From Saprospiraceae bacterium (GTDB lineage Bacteria > Bacteroidota > Bacteroidia > Chitinophagales > Saprospiraceae), in the NCBI GenBank assembly GCA_020631355.1, contig JAHDHL010000015.1, positions 1-64,000 of the forward strand: a stretch of DNA of 64,000 bases. Reading direction: 5' to 3'. Numbering within the stretch: the stretch's first letter is position 1; the number at the start of each line of letters is the position of its first letter. A program made the translations under genes and the position numbers. The notes under the pieces are model-generated. The model saw only the letters and a list, made by a program, of their open reading frames with translations. It had not been told where the DNA came from and ran no database searches. This document shows positions 1-9,383 of the stretch, piece by piece.

Positions 1-209
1 CCGTAATGCATATTGGTAATGCGAATCTGCCATTCGGTGGGGTGGGTGAAAGTGGCATCGGTGCTTATCATAGCCAATCCACATTTGATACATTCTCACA
101 TATCAAGAGTGTACTCCATAAGTCACCGGGTGTAGATTTGGACATCAGGTATGCGCCCTGGGGGAAAAATTACAGCAAACTGAGATTCTTGGTGAAGAAA
201 TTCATGTAA
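1..209 (+). CDS. Aldehyde dehydrogenase, C-terminal fragment (class 3-like)
   Basis: Only the last 68 or so residues lie in the window; the reading frame is open through the left edge, so the start is outside. The segment [15 protein letters not shown] followed by [11 protein letters not shown] is the conserved C-terminal signature of class 3 (ALDH3, fatty or aromatic) NAD(P)-dependent aldehyde dehydrogenases, which oxidise aldehydes to carboxylates. The catalytic cysteine and glutamate would lie upstream, outside the window. A strong hairpin terminator follows 15 bases after the stop. The assignment to the aldehyde dehydrogenase superfamily is secure; the substrate is not readable from this fragment. 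Confidence 0.9.
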   Translation, partial: VMHIGNANLPFGGVGESGIGAYHSQSTFDTFSHIKSVLHKSPGVDLDIRYAPWGKNYSKLRFLVKKFM

Positions 210-224
210 TGAGAATCAATCTGA

Positions 225-266
225 AAAGAAAGGGGCCTAGATTATTTCTAGACCCCTTTCTTTTTT
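225..266. terminator. Intrinsic terminator, bidirectional
   Basis: The arms at 225-241 and 247-263 pair over 17 positions with one mismatch around a 5-base loop, followed by a T run on the plus strand and preceded by an A-rich stretch on the other side. It sits between the convergent aldehyde dehydrogenase and Smr genes and can serve both. Confidence 0.85.
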
Positions 267-297
267 ATTGTTAACTCCTATTTCCTATTCACATCCA

Positions 298-1338
298 TCA
301 ATCCAAAATCACCTCCGTGGCTCCGGTTCCGTATTTCGGATGGTATTCATTCTTGAACGTCCGTACATTCGGGTGTTGCATCAGGAGGGTTGCTATCTCA
401 TTCTTCAGCTTTCCTTTCCCGTGTCCATGTATGACGAAGACCTTGGGTATACCCAATCGTACCGCTTGGTCGATGTAATGATTGAATGCATTCAGTTGGG
501 TTCGTAGGATTTCGCCATTGGACATCTTCGAATGGTCGCCAATGATTTTCTCAATATGCAAATCCTTTTCCAAAGGGAAATTGGCATATTTCTGTACATC
601 TGCCGTGCCCCATTCCTTGTAGTTGATACTCCTGGGTCTACGAATGGGTTTCTTTGAAATTTCCTTTTGGGTGTATTTCTTTAATGATTCAGATTTATCC
701 TTGAGCTGATAAGGCTCGAATAATTTATAAACATGTGCCTGTCTCCCCAATAGTGGCGCTGTTTTTTTTCTGGCAAAGAATTGTTTCGGCTTCAGTTTCA
801 GCTCCTTTACCAACCAATCAGACATCCCTTCCGTACTCACCTGCCTGCAACTCATATGGAATACCGGATTATCACTCAGGTAGTCAGCTGGCATTTCCAT
901 GATGCGCAAGAACGCTACCGGGTCCACCTTCCCATTCAGCTTCTTGATGGATTGTCCCTTAATCTTGATTTCCAATTCATATAAGGCTTGATATTGGGTA
1001 TCATTCAAAAGAAAGACCCCATATCGATGCATGGAACCATCGGATAATAATTCGAAAGCAATCTGGATACCCTCACTTTTCAGAATCTCATATTGCCTTT
1101 CAGGAAAAGGCATGGGATTGACAGGCTGTTCCGTTTTGGCCGAAATGACCTTGGCTTTGACGGATGATTGATCAAGGTTCCTATCCACTCGCTCCAAATG
1201 CTCAGGAGAAGCAGGGATTTCCACACCGTTACCCACATCCACTATGAACATCCCATCTTCCAGATGGTCAACTATCTTCCCCTCCGTACCCGTATGAAGA
1301 AAACGAACCTTATTCCCAATTCCCAACAGCATTCCCAT
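298..1338 (-). CDS. DUF2027 and Smr domain protein
   Basis: This 346-residue protein opens with a small KOW/SH3-like beta region (residues 1-50, GNKVRFLHTGTEGKIVDH), as in MutS2-associated proteins, followed by the Bacteroidota DUF2027 region. It ends with an Smr domain (about 270-346) containing the IHGHGKGKL motif. Smr domains are nicking nucleases or nucleic-acid binding modules in the MutS2 family, but no MutS ATPase is present here. The start lies 7 bases after the stop of the upstream acyltransferase, so the two are probably co-transcribed. The family is well supported; the cellular role (nucleic-acid or ribosome quality control) is inference. Confidence 0.85.
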   Translation of the reverse strand: MGMLLGIGNKVRFLHTGTEGKIVDHLEDGMFIVDVGNGVEIPASPEHLERVDRNLDQSSVKAKVISAKTEQPVNPMPFPERQYEILKSEGIQIAFELLSDGSMHRYGVFLLNDTQYQALYELEIKIKGQSIKKLNGKVDPVAFLRIMEMPADYLSDNPVFHMSCRQVSTEGMSDWLVKELKLKPKQFFARKKTAPLLGRQAHVYKLFEPYQLKDKSESLKKYTQKEISKKPIRRPRSINYKEWGTADVQKYANFPLEKDLHIEKIIGDHSKMSNGEILRTQLNAFNHYIDQAVRLGIPKVFVIHGHGKGKLKNEIATLLMQHPNVRTFKNEYHPKYGTGATEVILD

Positions 1339-1345
1339 AATTTGT

Positions 1346-2491
1346 TTACTTGTATTTACTATAACCCCTTAGCAAAAGTGGAATCCAACCAATAATCGGT
1401 ATGTAATAACAAATCGTAATAGGATTCCTCAACATGAATAACAATGGTGCAAAGAAACCAAATTTCATCTGAATCGGCTGCCCCGTTTTCTTATACCGTT
1501 TCCATTGTCTTTCAAATTCACCGAACAAAAGAGGCCAAGCAATCGGAAACATGAATGGAAAATACTTCATATTCTTCCATATCGTAGCATACAATTCCTT
1601 TCTCCTGTAGGGATGCTTGCCATATGTCGCCACATTCTCATCCATATCCTGTTGCATCGATTCCCTAATCTTATCCCTCACTTCATTGATATCATCCTGT
1701 GTCAATTCCCCATAGGGTTTATCCACCCAATCTGAAGGCCGAATGCGCTTTCCCCGGACAAATGTCATTTTAGCCGGCATGGAAAAATAGAACATCCAAG
1801 GCAACAACAATAGCAATGGCGTATGGATACCCATAGGCAAAAATGGAATTCCGATTTTCTGAACCAACTTATTGATCCATTGAAAACTATATGTATATGG
1901 ATTCAGGTACTCTCCATTAATGGTAGTGAATGGTACAACATCCGTCTTGTACTTAAGGGACATCCGTACGAATGAAGTCGCAAAGCGCTGTAATTTATAC
2001 TTATTGTTGAATCCCTTACCAATACCCGGCACTCCCTCCGGAAACACCATTACATTGGCATGGGGATAATGCATCATGGTTTCGAAATTCTTATATGTCG
2101 CATCCACTCCCGAACAACGTTTCCAGAAATGGTGAATCATGAAAGGATTCATCAGTTTTGTCCGTGAGAGTGTCGGTGCGACCAATGGACGTGGTACCTC
2201 ATTCGACTCATAATTCTTTTCTCTCAAGGAATATCCCATGTAAGTCACTCCATCCCAAGGAAAAGCCATCCCCGAATGGTTACTAATGACAATAACCGGA
2301 TGGTCCGGATTGTTCCTTTCCATCTGGTCCTTTTCAAAACCAATCTTCTCAGTCCTAAAAAATATATCCATAGGAATGTGCAGGGCATGCTCTACCAAAG
2401 CCCTACAATACTCCGTATCGAAGTGATCAAAATATATCTTTTGATTCTCCTTGATGGATAAGGACAAGGCCTCATCGGTTATTTGTTCCAT
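1346..2491 (-). CDS. Lysophospholipid acyltransferase-like protein (LPLAT/PlsC superfamily)
   Basis: The 381-residue protein has the block NHSGMAFPWDG (about residue 70), a variant acyltransferase motif I with seven residues between His and Asp instead of the usual four. It also has FPEGVPGIGKGF (about 150), the motif III phosphate or acyl-acceptor block typical of the MGAT-like LPLAT group. Hydrophobic stretches near 230 and 320-375 suggest membrane attachment. It probably transfers acyl chains to a glycerolipid at the inner membrane, but the acceptor is unknown. It is first in a two-gene unit with the Smr protein and divergent from the GT9 gene. A near-consensus -7 element on its strand (TAACTTTA, 2517-2524) lies upstream. 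Confidence 0.8.
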   Translation of the reverse strand: MEQITDEALSLSIKENQKIYFDHFDTEYCRALVEHALHIPMDIFFRTEKIGFEKDQMERNNPDHPVIVISNHSGMAFPWDGVTYMGYSLREKNYESNEVPRPLVAPTLSRTKLMNPFMIHHFWKRCSGVDATYKNFETMMHYPHANVMVFPEGVPGIGKGFNNKYKLQRFATSFVRMSLKYKTDVVPFTTINGEYLNPYTYSFQWINKLVQKIGIPFLPMGIHTPLLLLLPWMFYFSMPAKMTFVRGKRIRPSDWVDKPYGELTQDDINEVRDKIRESMQQDMDENVATYGKHPYRRKELYATIWKNMKYFPFMFPIAWPLLFGEFERQWKRYKKTGQPIQMKFGFFAPLLFMLRNPITICYYIPIIGWIPLLLRGYSKYK

Positions 2492-2565
2492 AACATTGGT
2501 CCTTTTGGATACATCATAAAGTTAGTTAACAAGATGGTAGAAACAAAAGAACAGAATAAATAGGA

Positions 2566-2573
2566 TACCTTTA
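2566..2573 (+). promoter_or_regulatory. Probable -7 promoter element for the GT9 gene
   Basis: TACCTTTA matches seven of the eight positions of the Bacteroidota -7 element TAnnTTTG and lies 19 bases before the ATG at 2593. I see no clear -33 TTTG partner. Confidence 0.5.
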
Positions 2574-2592
2574 TGGTACAGACTAGAGGATT

Positions 2593-3585
2593 ATGAAAAT
2601 ATTGGTTATTCGCTTCAGTTCCATCGGGGATATCGTACTAACAAGTCCGGTACTGAGGTGTCTACACCAGCAAATCGGGGCGGAAGTTCATTTCCTGACC
2701 AAGCCATCGTTCGCATCCATCAACAAGGCCAGCCCCTATGTTTCCAAAGTATGGACGACTGACCAACAAGATCTCATTCCCTCATTGAAAAAGGAACGAT
2801 TCGATCATATAGTGGATCTACACCACAACCTCAGGTCACTGAAAATCAAACTGGGTTTATCCCGGCCTGCTACCTCATTCCATAAGGCTAATCTGGAAAA
2901 ATGGCTGATGGTCAATTTCAAAATCAATAGATTACCAAATACACATATCGTAGACAGGTATATGAATACCGTGAGAAGATTGGGTGCTGAGAATGATGGA
3001 AAAGGTTTGGATTTTTTCATTTCACCCAAGGATGAGGAAAAGGGACAAATATTCATTGAGCAGTTCGCCATTCCCAAATCCTACTTAGCATTGGTACTGG
3101 GTGCACAACATGCGACAAAGGTTCCTTTGCTGGAACAATACCAACAATTCATCCATACATATAATGGGCATATCGTACTGATTGGTGGACCTAATGAAGT
3201 ACAAATCGCCAACCAAATCCTACTCCATGATAACATTTCCAATAGTGTGGGAAAACTCACAATAGGAAGTTCTGCTTACTTAGTCAAGCATGCAGAATGG
3301 GTACTTACTCCTGATACCGGAATGATGCATATAGCAGCTGCATTTGATAGGAATATCGTGTCTATTTGGGGAAATACCACCAAGGAATTGGGGATGTATC
3401 CCTACATACCCAACCATACAGAAAATCAGTCCATTATCATTGAGAATCAAAATGTAAAATGCAGGCCTTGTTCGAAGATAGGATATCCACAGTGTCCGAA
3501 AGGACACTTTGATTGCATGAAATCACACGATTTCAAAGTGATAGCCAATCGACTAAATCAAGGCAAAATTGATATTAACGGGTAA
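2593..3585 (+). CDS. Glycosyltransferase family 9 (heptosyltransferase-like)
   Basis: The protein is 330 residues with the GT9 N-terminus MKILVIRFSSIGDIVLTSPV and the C-terminal nucleotide-sugar site TPDTGMMHIAAAF (about 235-250). These match ADP-heptose:LPS heptosyltransferases of the WaaC/WaaF/RfaQ type, which add heptose to lipopolysaccharide or lipooligosaccharide cores at the cytoplasmic face of the inner membrane. A late cysteine cluster (CRPCSKIGYPQCPKGHFDCM, about 295-315) is common in Bacteroidota members. The gene stands alone, divergent from the acyltransferase gene. Fold assignment is firm; the exact donor sugar is inferred from the family. Confidence 0.9.
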   Translation: MKILVIRFSSIGDIVLTSPVLRCLHQQIGAEVHFLTKPSFASINKASPYVSKVWTTDQQDLIPSLKKERFDHIVDLHHNLRSLKIKLGLSRPATSFHKANLEKWLMVNFKINRLPNTHIVDRYMNTVRRLGAENDGKGLDFFISPKDEEKGQIFIEQFAIPKSYLALVLGAQHATKVPLLEQYQQFIHTYNGHIVLIGGPNEVQIANQILLHDNISNSVGKLTIGSSAYLVKHAEWVLTPDTGMMHIAAAFDRNIVSIWGNTTKELGMYPYIPNHTENQSIIIENQNVKCRPCSKIGYPQCPKGHFDCMKSHDFKVIANRLNQGKIDING

Positions 3586-3730
3586 AAACTATTGTAAATT
3601 ATAGTCAAAAGGTTAAATTAGCCGAGTATTCCAACGCACTTACAAGTGTATTGGCCCATATCCCCTTAAAGAACTGCTACAATTAATTATAAACGAATAA
3701 TTCATTTTGATGCATCAAAACATACTTATC

Positions 3731-4774
3731 ATGTTCCGTATCAGATTTATCATTTTCTTCTTTGCATCACTGATGGTTACAAGTGGTGTATTCGCCCAAG
3801 ACATACATTACACACAATATAATCTGGCTCCAATGACGCTCAACCCCAGTTTGACTGGTAAGTATGAGGGTACATTCAGAATCGGTGGATTGTATCGTGA
3901 CCAATGGAGAAGTGTCATTTCTAACCAATTCGTAACACCATCCGTATATTTGGATGCTCCAGTATTCTCTTTCGGGAAGAAGCACTGGATTGGTGTGGGT
4001 GCTGTACTTGTGAATGATAAGGCTGGTACCGTGGCCTTAACCAATACCAGTATCATGGGTAGTTTATCCGTACACTTCGGTTTGGGTAGCGGCAACACAG
4101 TGCTTTCCATCGGAGGTCAGGGTGGAATGGTCCAAAAGAGAGTCGACAAGACCAATGCACGATTCGAAGATGAATTAGCACCGGGTGGTGGTGGTCAAGG
4201 AACCAGTGCCGACCTGAATAATATCGTTGACGATAATATTTCATATGGTGATTACAATGCCGGTATATCCCTTCATTCCAAGTTGAATAAGAACATGGAT
4301 TTCAATATCGGATTTTCCGTCATGCACCTTTCCCAACCGAACTATACCACATTCACCGACCAATTCGCAGGCACACTGAATCCTGATGAACTGGATCAAC
4401 CTATGAGAATGGTTGGACATGGTCAGTTCAATGCTGGTCTGTCTGAAAAGTGGACACTTTCACCTACTTTCCTATACCAAGTCATTCAGGGAGCTGATGA
4501 AATCATGATTCAAACCATGGCTGGACACCACTTCAATAAGGAAAAGGACATCACATTGAGCTTTGGTGCAGGTTACCGTCTTAGAGATGCAGCTTCTGCC
4601 CTCCTCGGTTTTGACTACAAGGGCTTCAAGGTCGGTGTTGCATACGATGTGAACATTTCAGACTTGTCCGTAGCCAGTGCCAACAGAGGTGGATTTGAAT
4701 TAGCGGCTTCTTATATCGCCAAGATTCGTAAGCCACCAGTTGTAAAGCCAGTTATTTTCTGTCCACGTTTCTAA
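3731..4774 (+). CDS. PorP/SprF family type IX secretion system membrane protein
   Basis: After a signal peptide ending GVFAQ, the mature protein begins QDIHYTQYNLAPMTLNPSLTG. This is the PorP/SprF hallmark, and it continues as alternating beta-strands of an outer-membrane barrel. PorP/SprF proteins help assemble the T9SS or anchor its cargo and adhesins at the outer membrane. I prefer the ATG at 3731 because it gives a normal signal peptide; an in-frame ATG at 3710 and TTG at 3707 are alternatives. The OmpA-family gene follows 60 bases downstream on the same strand. This is the usual pairing in Bacteroidota, so the two products probably act together in the periplasm and outer membrane. Confidence 0.9.
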   Translation: MFRIRFIIFFFASLMVTSGVFAQDIHYTQYNLAPMTLNPSLTGKYEGTFRIGGLYRDQWRSVISNQFVTPSVYLDAPVFSFGKKHWIGVGAVLVNDKAGTVALTNTSIMGSLSVHFGLGSGNTVLSIGGQGGMVQKRVDKTNARFEDELAPGGGGQGTSADLNNIVDDNISYGDYNAGISLHSKLNKNMDFNIGFSVMHLSQPNYTTFTDQFAGTLNPDELDQPMRMVGHGQFNAGLSEKWTLSPTFLYQVIQGADEIMIQTMAGHHFNKEKDITLSFGAGYRLRDAASALLGFDYKGFKVGVAYDVNISDLSVASANRGGFELAASYIAKIRKPPVVKPVIFCPRF

Positions 4775-4834
4775 TGCTATTGGCAACAGAACTATCAAAC
4801 ATTCAAAATCAAACAGTCATTTAATACATATACG

Positions 4835-6877
4835 ATGAAGAAACTATCTGTCTTTATTGCCATCTTATTTGGATTTTCCATCGCAATCCAAGCCCAACCT
4901 TTTGGTGGCAAGCTCAAGAAAGCACAAAAACTGAAAGTTGCCGACGAGCAATATGACATAGGAGACTATTACAATGCATTAGAATGGTATAACAAGGTAT
5001 TGGAAGAAGACCCATCGGATGTAGCCGTTATCGGAAAGGTAGCCGATGTGCATCTGAAACTAAGGGATCTTGATGCCGCACAGGACTGGTTTGCCAAAGT
5101 AGTGAAGAAAGATAAGGGTAATCTTTATCCTGATGCTGCTTATCACTATGGTAGAATCCTTAAGATGAATGGCGAATTAAGTGAAGCGAAATCCGTTCTG
5201 GAGGGTTATATCAAAGGTTCCAATAATGCTACTTTAAGAGAACTTGCTGGTGTGGAAATCGAAGGTATCGCATTAGCTCAGAGCATGAATGCAGACGAAG
5301 ATGTGACTGTTTCCGATGCAGGTGATAATATCAATTCTCCTTACACTGACTTCTCTCCTATTTATGGAGCCAATGGCGAAATGTTCTATGGCGCCATGGT
5401 TTCTGAGGAAGTAGTAGTGATGGATGGGAGTTCAAATGATTATTTTGCAAAGATTTATACTTCCTCCAAGTCCGGTAGTGGTTGGGGAGAAGGTACACAA
5501 TTGGGTACCAATATTAACCGTCCGGGTGTACACACCGGAAACGTTACCATTTCTGCTGACGGTGAAAGAATGTACTTCACTCGTTCAGAACTTTCTTCCA
5601 ATAGAATGACAGCAAGTTCACTTTATATGAGTGAGCGTACTGCTAATGGTTGGGGACCTGCTTATCCTGTTGATGGTTTGGGTGATTACATCGTAAAGCA
5701 CCCTGCTGTAGGTAAGGCTTTTGGAAAAGAAGCTTTATTCTTCGTTTCTGACATGGCTGGAGGCAAAGGGGGAATGGACATCTATTACTCCACAATCGAG
5801 GGAGACAAGTTGGGTTCTCCTGTTAATGTAGGTGACAAAATCAACACTGTAGGAGATGAATTGACACCATCCTATGCTGACGGTGTTCTTTATTTCAGTT
5901 CCAATGGTCACCCTGGAATCGGAGGTTTGGATGTATTCAAATCAGAATGGACAGGAAGTTGGGATACTCCGGTAAATGCCGGTAAGGGTATCAATTCTTC
6001 TTATGATGATATTTATTTCTCATTGGATGAGACAGGATACAATGGATTTGTTGTTTCCAACAGACCATCTGAGCGTTCATTAAAGAGTAAGACTTGTTGT
6101 GATGATATCTATGATGTGAATATCGAAGAAGTTATCCTTGATTTGCAAGCATTGTCATTCACATCTGAGGATGGAAGCCCACTTAAGGGAGTTACCGTTC
6201 AGTTGATTCAGATGGTAGATGGTTCCGAAGGAGCTACAGAAAAGTCTACTGAAGCCAGCACAAACAAGTTCGGATTCCCATTGGATAGGGATATGGCTTA
6301 TAAGATCATTGCTTCCAAGGATGGTTTCGAAGATGCAGTCGCTCAATTCAATACAGTCGGAATGAACAAGACTGCAACCATTGAGAAGAAGCTGACATTG
6401 GCTCCTATCAAGCCTATCATCGAGGAAGTAATCGTATATGATACCATTAAGAGTCAAACACCAATTCGCTTGAATAATATCCTTTATGATTTCAACAAGT
6501 CCAATATCCGTACGGATGCTGAACAGGATTTGAATTTGGTACTGAACTATATGGTTTCCTATCCAGACCTTGTCATCGAGTTGGGTTCACATACGGATGC
6601 CATCGGTACGGATGGTGCCAACCAAAGATTATCCCAAAGACGTGCTGAATCAGCAAAGAATTGGTTGATTGAAAAAGGAATCTCGGGAGAAAGAATCCAA
6701 GCCGTAGGTTATGGTGAGTCACAGCCGATTGCTGAGAATCAATTCGCCGATGGTGCCGATAACCCTGAGGGTCGTCAGTTGAATCGTCGTACGGAGTTCA
6801 AAATCATCGGTGGACCTAAGTTCATCGTGAACCAAAGAGTTGAGAAGCGAGTCGTGAAAAAGGAAGTTAAGAAGTAA
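4835..6877 (+). CDS. OmpA family protein with TPR, PD40-type propeller and peptidoglycan-binding domain
   Basis: The protein has 680 residues. In order: a signal peptide (1-20), TPR-like helices (about 25-130), and a WD40-like PD40 beta-propeller with repeats such as TDFSPIYGANGEMFYG, ISADGERMYFTRS and PSYADGVLYFSSNG (about 165-420). A small Cna-B/carboxypeptidase-regulatory-like beta domain follows (about 435-520). The OmpA C-terminal domain (about 540-660) contains HTDAIGTDGANQRLSQRRA, the diaminopimelate-contacting motif. This layout matches PorE-like T9SS proteins that tie the secretion machinery to peptidoglycan. It follows a PorP/SprF gene and ends at a hairpin terminator. Confidence 0.9.
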   Translation: MKKLSVFIAILFGFSIAIQAQPFGGKLKKAQKLKVADEQYDIGDYYNALEWYNKVLEEDPSDVAVIGKVADVHLKLRDLDAAQDWFAKVVKKDKGNLYPDAAYHYGRILKMNGELSEAKSVLEGYIKGSNNATLRELAGVEIEGIALAQSMNADEDVTVSDAGDNINSPYTDFSPIYGANGEMFYGAMVSEEVVVMDGSSNDYFAKIYTSSKSGSGWGEGTQLGTNINRPGVHTGNVTISADGERMYFTRSELSSNRMTASSLYMSERTANGWGPAYPVDGLGDYIVKHPAVGKAFGKEALFFVSDMAGGKGGMDIYYSTIEGDKLGSPVNVGDKINTVGDELTPSYADGVLYFSSNGHPGIGGLDVFKSEWTGSWDTPVNAGKGINSSYDDIYFSLDETGYNGFVVSNRPSERSLKSKTCCDDIYDVNIEEVILDLQALSFTSEDGSPLKGVTVQLIQMVDGSEGATEKSTEASTNKFGFPLDRDMAYKIIASKDGFEDAVAQFNTVGMNKTATIEKKLTLAPIKPIIEEVIVYDTIKSQTPIRLNNILYDFNKSNIRTDAEQDLNLVLNYMVSYPDLVIELGSHTDAIGTDGANQRLSQRRAESAKNWLIEKGISGERIQAVGYGESQPIAENQFADGADNPEGRQLNRRTEFKIIGGPKFIVNQRVEKRVVKKEVKK

Positions 6878-6918
6878 ATTTTCCATAGAGGGAAAACAAA
6901 ACGAATAACAAATACTTT

Positions 6919-6961
6919 GAAAAACCATTCTGGGTCAACCGGGATGGTTTTTCTCTTTTTA
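6919..6961 (+). terminator. Intrinsic terminator after the OmpA-family gene
   Basis: Inverted repeat 6919-6933 / 6939-6953 with the loop GTCAA, followed by a T-rich stretch, 42 bases after the stop codon. Confidence 0.8.
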
Positions 6962-7143
6962 AGGAGTTGAGAATGAATGGATTTGATTCTGAGCTTTTAA
7001 TGACTAACGCTGCCTCAAAAGAGATTTTTTAACATTATTTTAGTTAAAATTCTCTTTTTCGTTAAAAAATATAGACCTTGTTGGAACCTTTCCAAAGGAC
7101 TAAACATAACATACTTAAAGGCTGGTTTTAAAATCGCGAGAAA

Positions 7144-8169
7144 ATGGATTATAAGTTCATCTTCAAAGGTCGCTTGGATTTCGGCAACAAGCGTAGCTTT
7201 GACAATGTATTGAACATGTATGATTGGAAAGTAACCAATCATTACAAAAAAGATGTTCAGTTTGATGAGGAAGAATTGTTCGACGAAGATCAATTCTGTG
7301 CCTCTTTTCCTCGTTCCCTTGTACTGCATGGGACGAAGAAGAATTTCGATGCTAATAGTAACCTATTAGCTTACCTTTCCGAATTTGCTGTTTCTGGTCA
7401 AATGGAAATGTGGATGATTAAGGATCGTCAGGTTGAGAGCTACCGATTGGTAGAACCTGAGGGTGACCGTGCTGCCATCAACAATTTCACCAAGGGAAGA
7501 AGACTTTCTATCAGTGAGGGAAAGAGTGAGGAAGCTATCGCTGCTTTGGATATTGCCATCCAAAAATATGAAAAGCATGCACAGGCATACGAAAGACGAG
7601 CTTATGTCAATACCCTACTGAAAAAGTATCACGATGCTGAGCGCGATTATACCAAAAGTATCAATATCTATGCAGGTGCACCAGAACCTTATTATGGCCG
7701 GGGTATCCTACATAAGATACAACAGAATCTAGAACAAGCTGCAGACGACTTCGATACGTCCATCAAACGCTCCATTCCATTACAGCCTATCCACTGGAAA
7801 TCCAGAAGGAGGAAAGCCGAAGCTTTAATCGAATTGGAAAAATTTGAGGAGGCAGCCAAGGAATTGCGATTCTTTACCATCAGGAAATATGCCGATACTG
7901 ATCCTAACTTCAAATATCTAAGAAAAGCATTCTTTGATTATGGCCTTTGCCAATACAAATTAGGAAATCATAAGGAAGCCAACGAACTGTTTGATAAGGC
8001 ACTGGCTTACCATGAGGGCAAGGATGCTCCCATGACGGAAGAATTGCTATACTACAGAGGAATGGCTCGACATAAGGCAGGATTACCAGATTTTGAGGAT
8101 GACCTCAAGGAAGCTGCCAAGGCAGGCAACTCCAAGGCTGCTGCTGCATTGGAAGAAGTAGTCTCCTAA
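7144..8169 (+). CDS. TPR protein with an unrecognised N-terminal domain
   Basis: There is no signal peptide, so the 341-residue protein is probably cytoplasmic. Residues 1-110 form a domain I do not recognise, rich in aromatic and acidic residues (FDEEELFDEDQFCASF). From about 115 to the end there are six or so TPR helix pairs, for example EAIAALDIAIQKYEKHAQAY, HDAERDYTKSINIY and HKEANELFDKALAYHEG. TPRs mediate protein-protein contacts. It heads a three-gene run with the AI-2E-type permease (28-base gap) and the M15 peptidase. A role as an adaptor is inference only. Confidence 0.75.
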   Translation: MDYKFIFKGRLDFGNKRSFDNVLNMYDWKVTNHYKKDVQFDEEELFDEDQFCASFPRSLVLHGTKKNFDANSNLLAYLSEFAVSGQMEMWMIKDRQVESYRLVEPEGDRAAINNFTKGRRLSISEGKSEEAIAALDIAIQKYEKHAQAYERRAYVNTLLKKYHDAERDYTKSINIYAGAPEPYYGRGILHKIQQNLEQAADDFDTSIKRSIPLQPIHWKSRRRKAEALIELEKFEEAAKELRFFTIRKYADTDPNFKYLRKAFFDYGLCQYKLGNHKEANELFDKALAYHEGKDAPMTEELLYYRGMARHKAGLPDFEDDLKEAAKAGNSKAAAALEEVVS

Positions 8170-8197
8170 TATTCATCTTATATCCTAACCATGCACT

Positions 8198-9349
8198 ATG
8201 CCGGATAAGAATAACCAACAATACATTGTAGGGCTTGTCGTTAATCGATATGTCCTCATTCTTTTGGGGTTGGTGGCCATTGGTTGTGTGGTATGGTATT
8301 TCGGTGAAATCGTATCCTATGTTCTGATTGCCTGGGTCTTTTCCATGGTAGGCAGACCTTTGATGAATCTTTTCCAAAGAATTCGGATAGGTGAATATCA
8401 GGTGAGTCCATCCGTAAGTGCAGGGCTTACCCTACTTACGTTCTTTGCAGGTGTAGTCCTGTTCATCTCCCTTTTTGTTCCCCTATTGGTCGAACAGACC
8501 CGAAACCTGGCTTCGGTCGATTATGGTGCCATTGCAGTTGCATTGGAGGAACCATTGAATTATATCAATGAGCTCGCAGACCGATATGGCCTCAAATTTG
8601 GAGACAGAACACCAACCCAGCAAGTAGAGGAAACGCTGAGGCAGTACTTCAACCCGGAAGAAATCACCAAATGGTTGGGAGGACTGGTCGGATTTGCAGG
8701 CAATATCCTCATTGGTTTCTTTTCCATCACTTTCGTGGCCTTTTTCTTTCTCAAGGATTCCCAACTCTTTACCAGAACCTTACAGAACCTGACACCCAAT
8801 TGGGCTGATGATAAAATATCCAACGTCGTATCGGAATCATCCAAGATGCTTACCAGATATTTTAGTGGCATTGTACTACAGGTACTTATCATAACGACAG
8901 GAATATTCATAGGATTGAGTATCCTTGGTATTGAAAATGCCCTTTTGATTGCATTCCTTGCTGCATTATTCAACGTCATCCCTTATGTGGGCCCTATCAT
9001 CGGAGGTGCCTTGGGATTGTTCCTTACTCTTACGTCAAATCTGGACTTGGAATTCTACAATCAGATGTTGCCGCTCATGGGTAAGGTTGCCATCATATTC
9101 TTCATCATGCAAATGGTGGACAACTTCCTTTTGCAGCCATTCATCTTCTCAAATCGGGTATTTGCCCATCCCTTGGAAATCTTCATCATCGTATTGGTGG
9201 GTTCTCAAGTAGCAGGAATCCTGGGAATGGTCATCGCCATTCCTTTCTATACTGTATTCAGAATCATTGCCAAGAATTTCCTTTTCGAATTCGATGTTAT
9301 CAAAAATATCACCAGAGGCCTCAATACTGATGAACAGCCGGTGGCCTAG
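8198..9349 (+). CDS. AI-2E/PerM family transporter
   Basis: The 383-residue polytopic protein has about eight membrane segments: an early pair at 20-60, a long one near 75-100, and a cluster at 165-360. Family features include the central soluble region (about 110-160) and the C-terminal block FNVIPYVGPIIGGALG (about 265-280). Members of this UPF0118 group export AI-2-like signals or act as ion antiporters; the substrate here cannot be stated. It lies between the TPR protein gene and an M15 peptidase gene with short gaps (28 and 34 bases), suggesting one transcript. Confidence 0.85.
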   Translation: MPDKNNQQYIVGLVVNRYVLILLGLVAIGCVVWYFGEIVSYVLIAWVFSMVGRPLMNLFQRIRIGEYQVSPSVSAGLTLLTFFAGVVLFISLFVPLLVEQTRNLASVDYGAIAVALEEPLNYINELADRYGLKFGDRTPTQQVEETLRQYFNPEEITKWLGGLVGFAGNILIGFFSITFVAFFFLKDSQLFTRTLQNLTPNWADDKISNVVSESSKMLTRYFSGIVLQVLIITTGIFIGLSILGIENALLIAFLAALFNVIPYVGPIIGGALGLFLTLTSNLDLEFYNQMLPLMGKVAIIFFIMQMVDNFLLQPFIFSNRVFAHPLEIFIIVLVGSQVAGILGMVIAIPFYTVFRIIAKNFLFEFDVIKNITRGLNTDEQPVA

Positions 9350-9383
9350 TATTCCTTTCCTAATCCAGACCTAAGCTGCGGAC

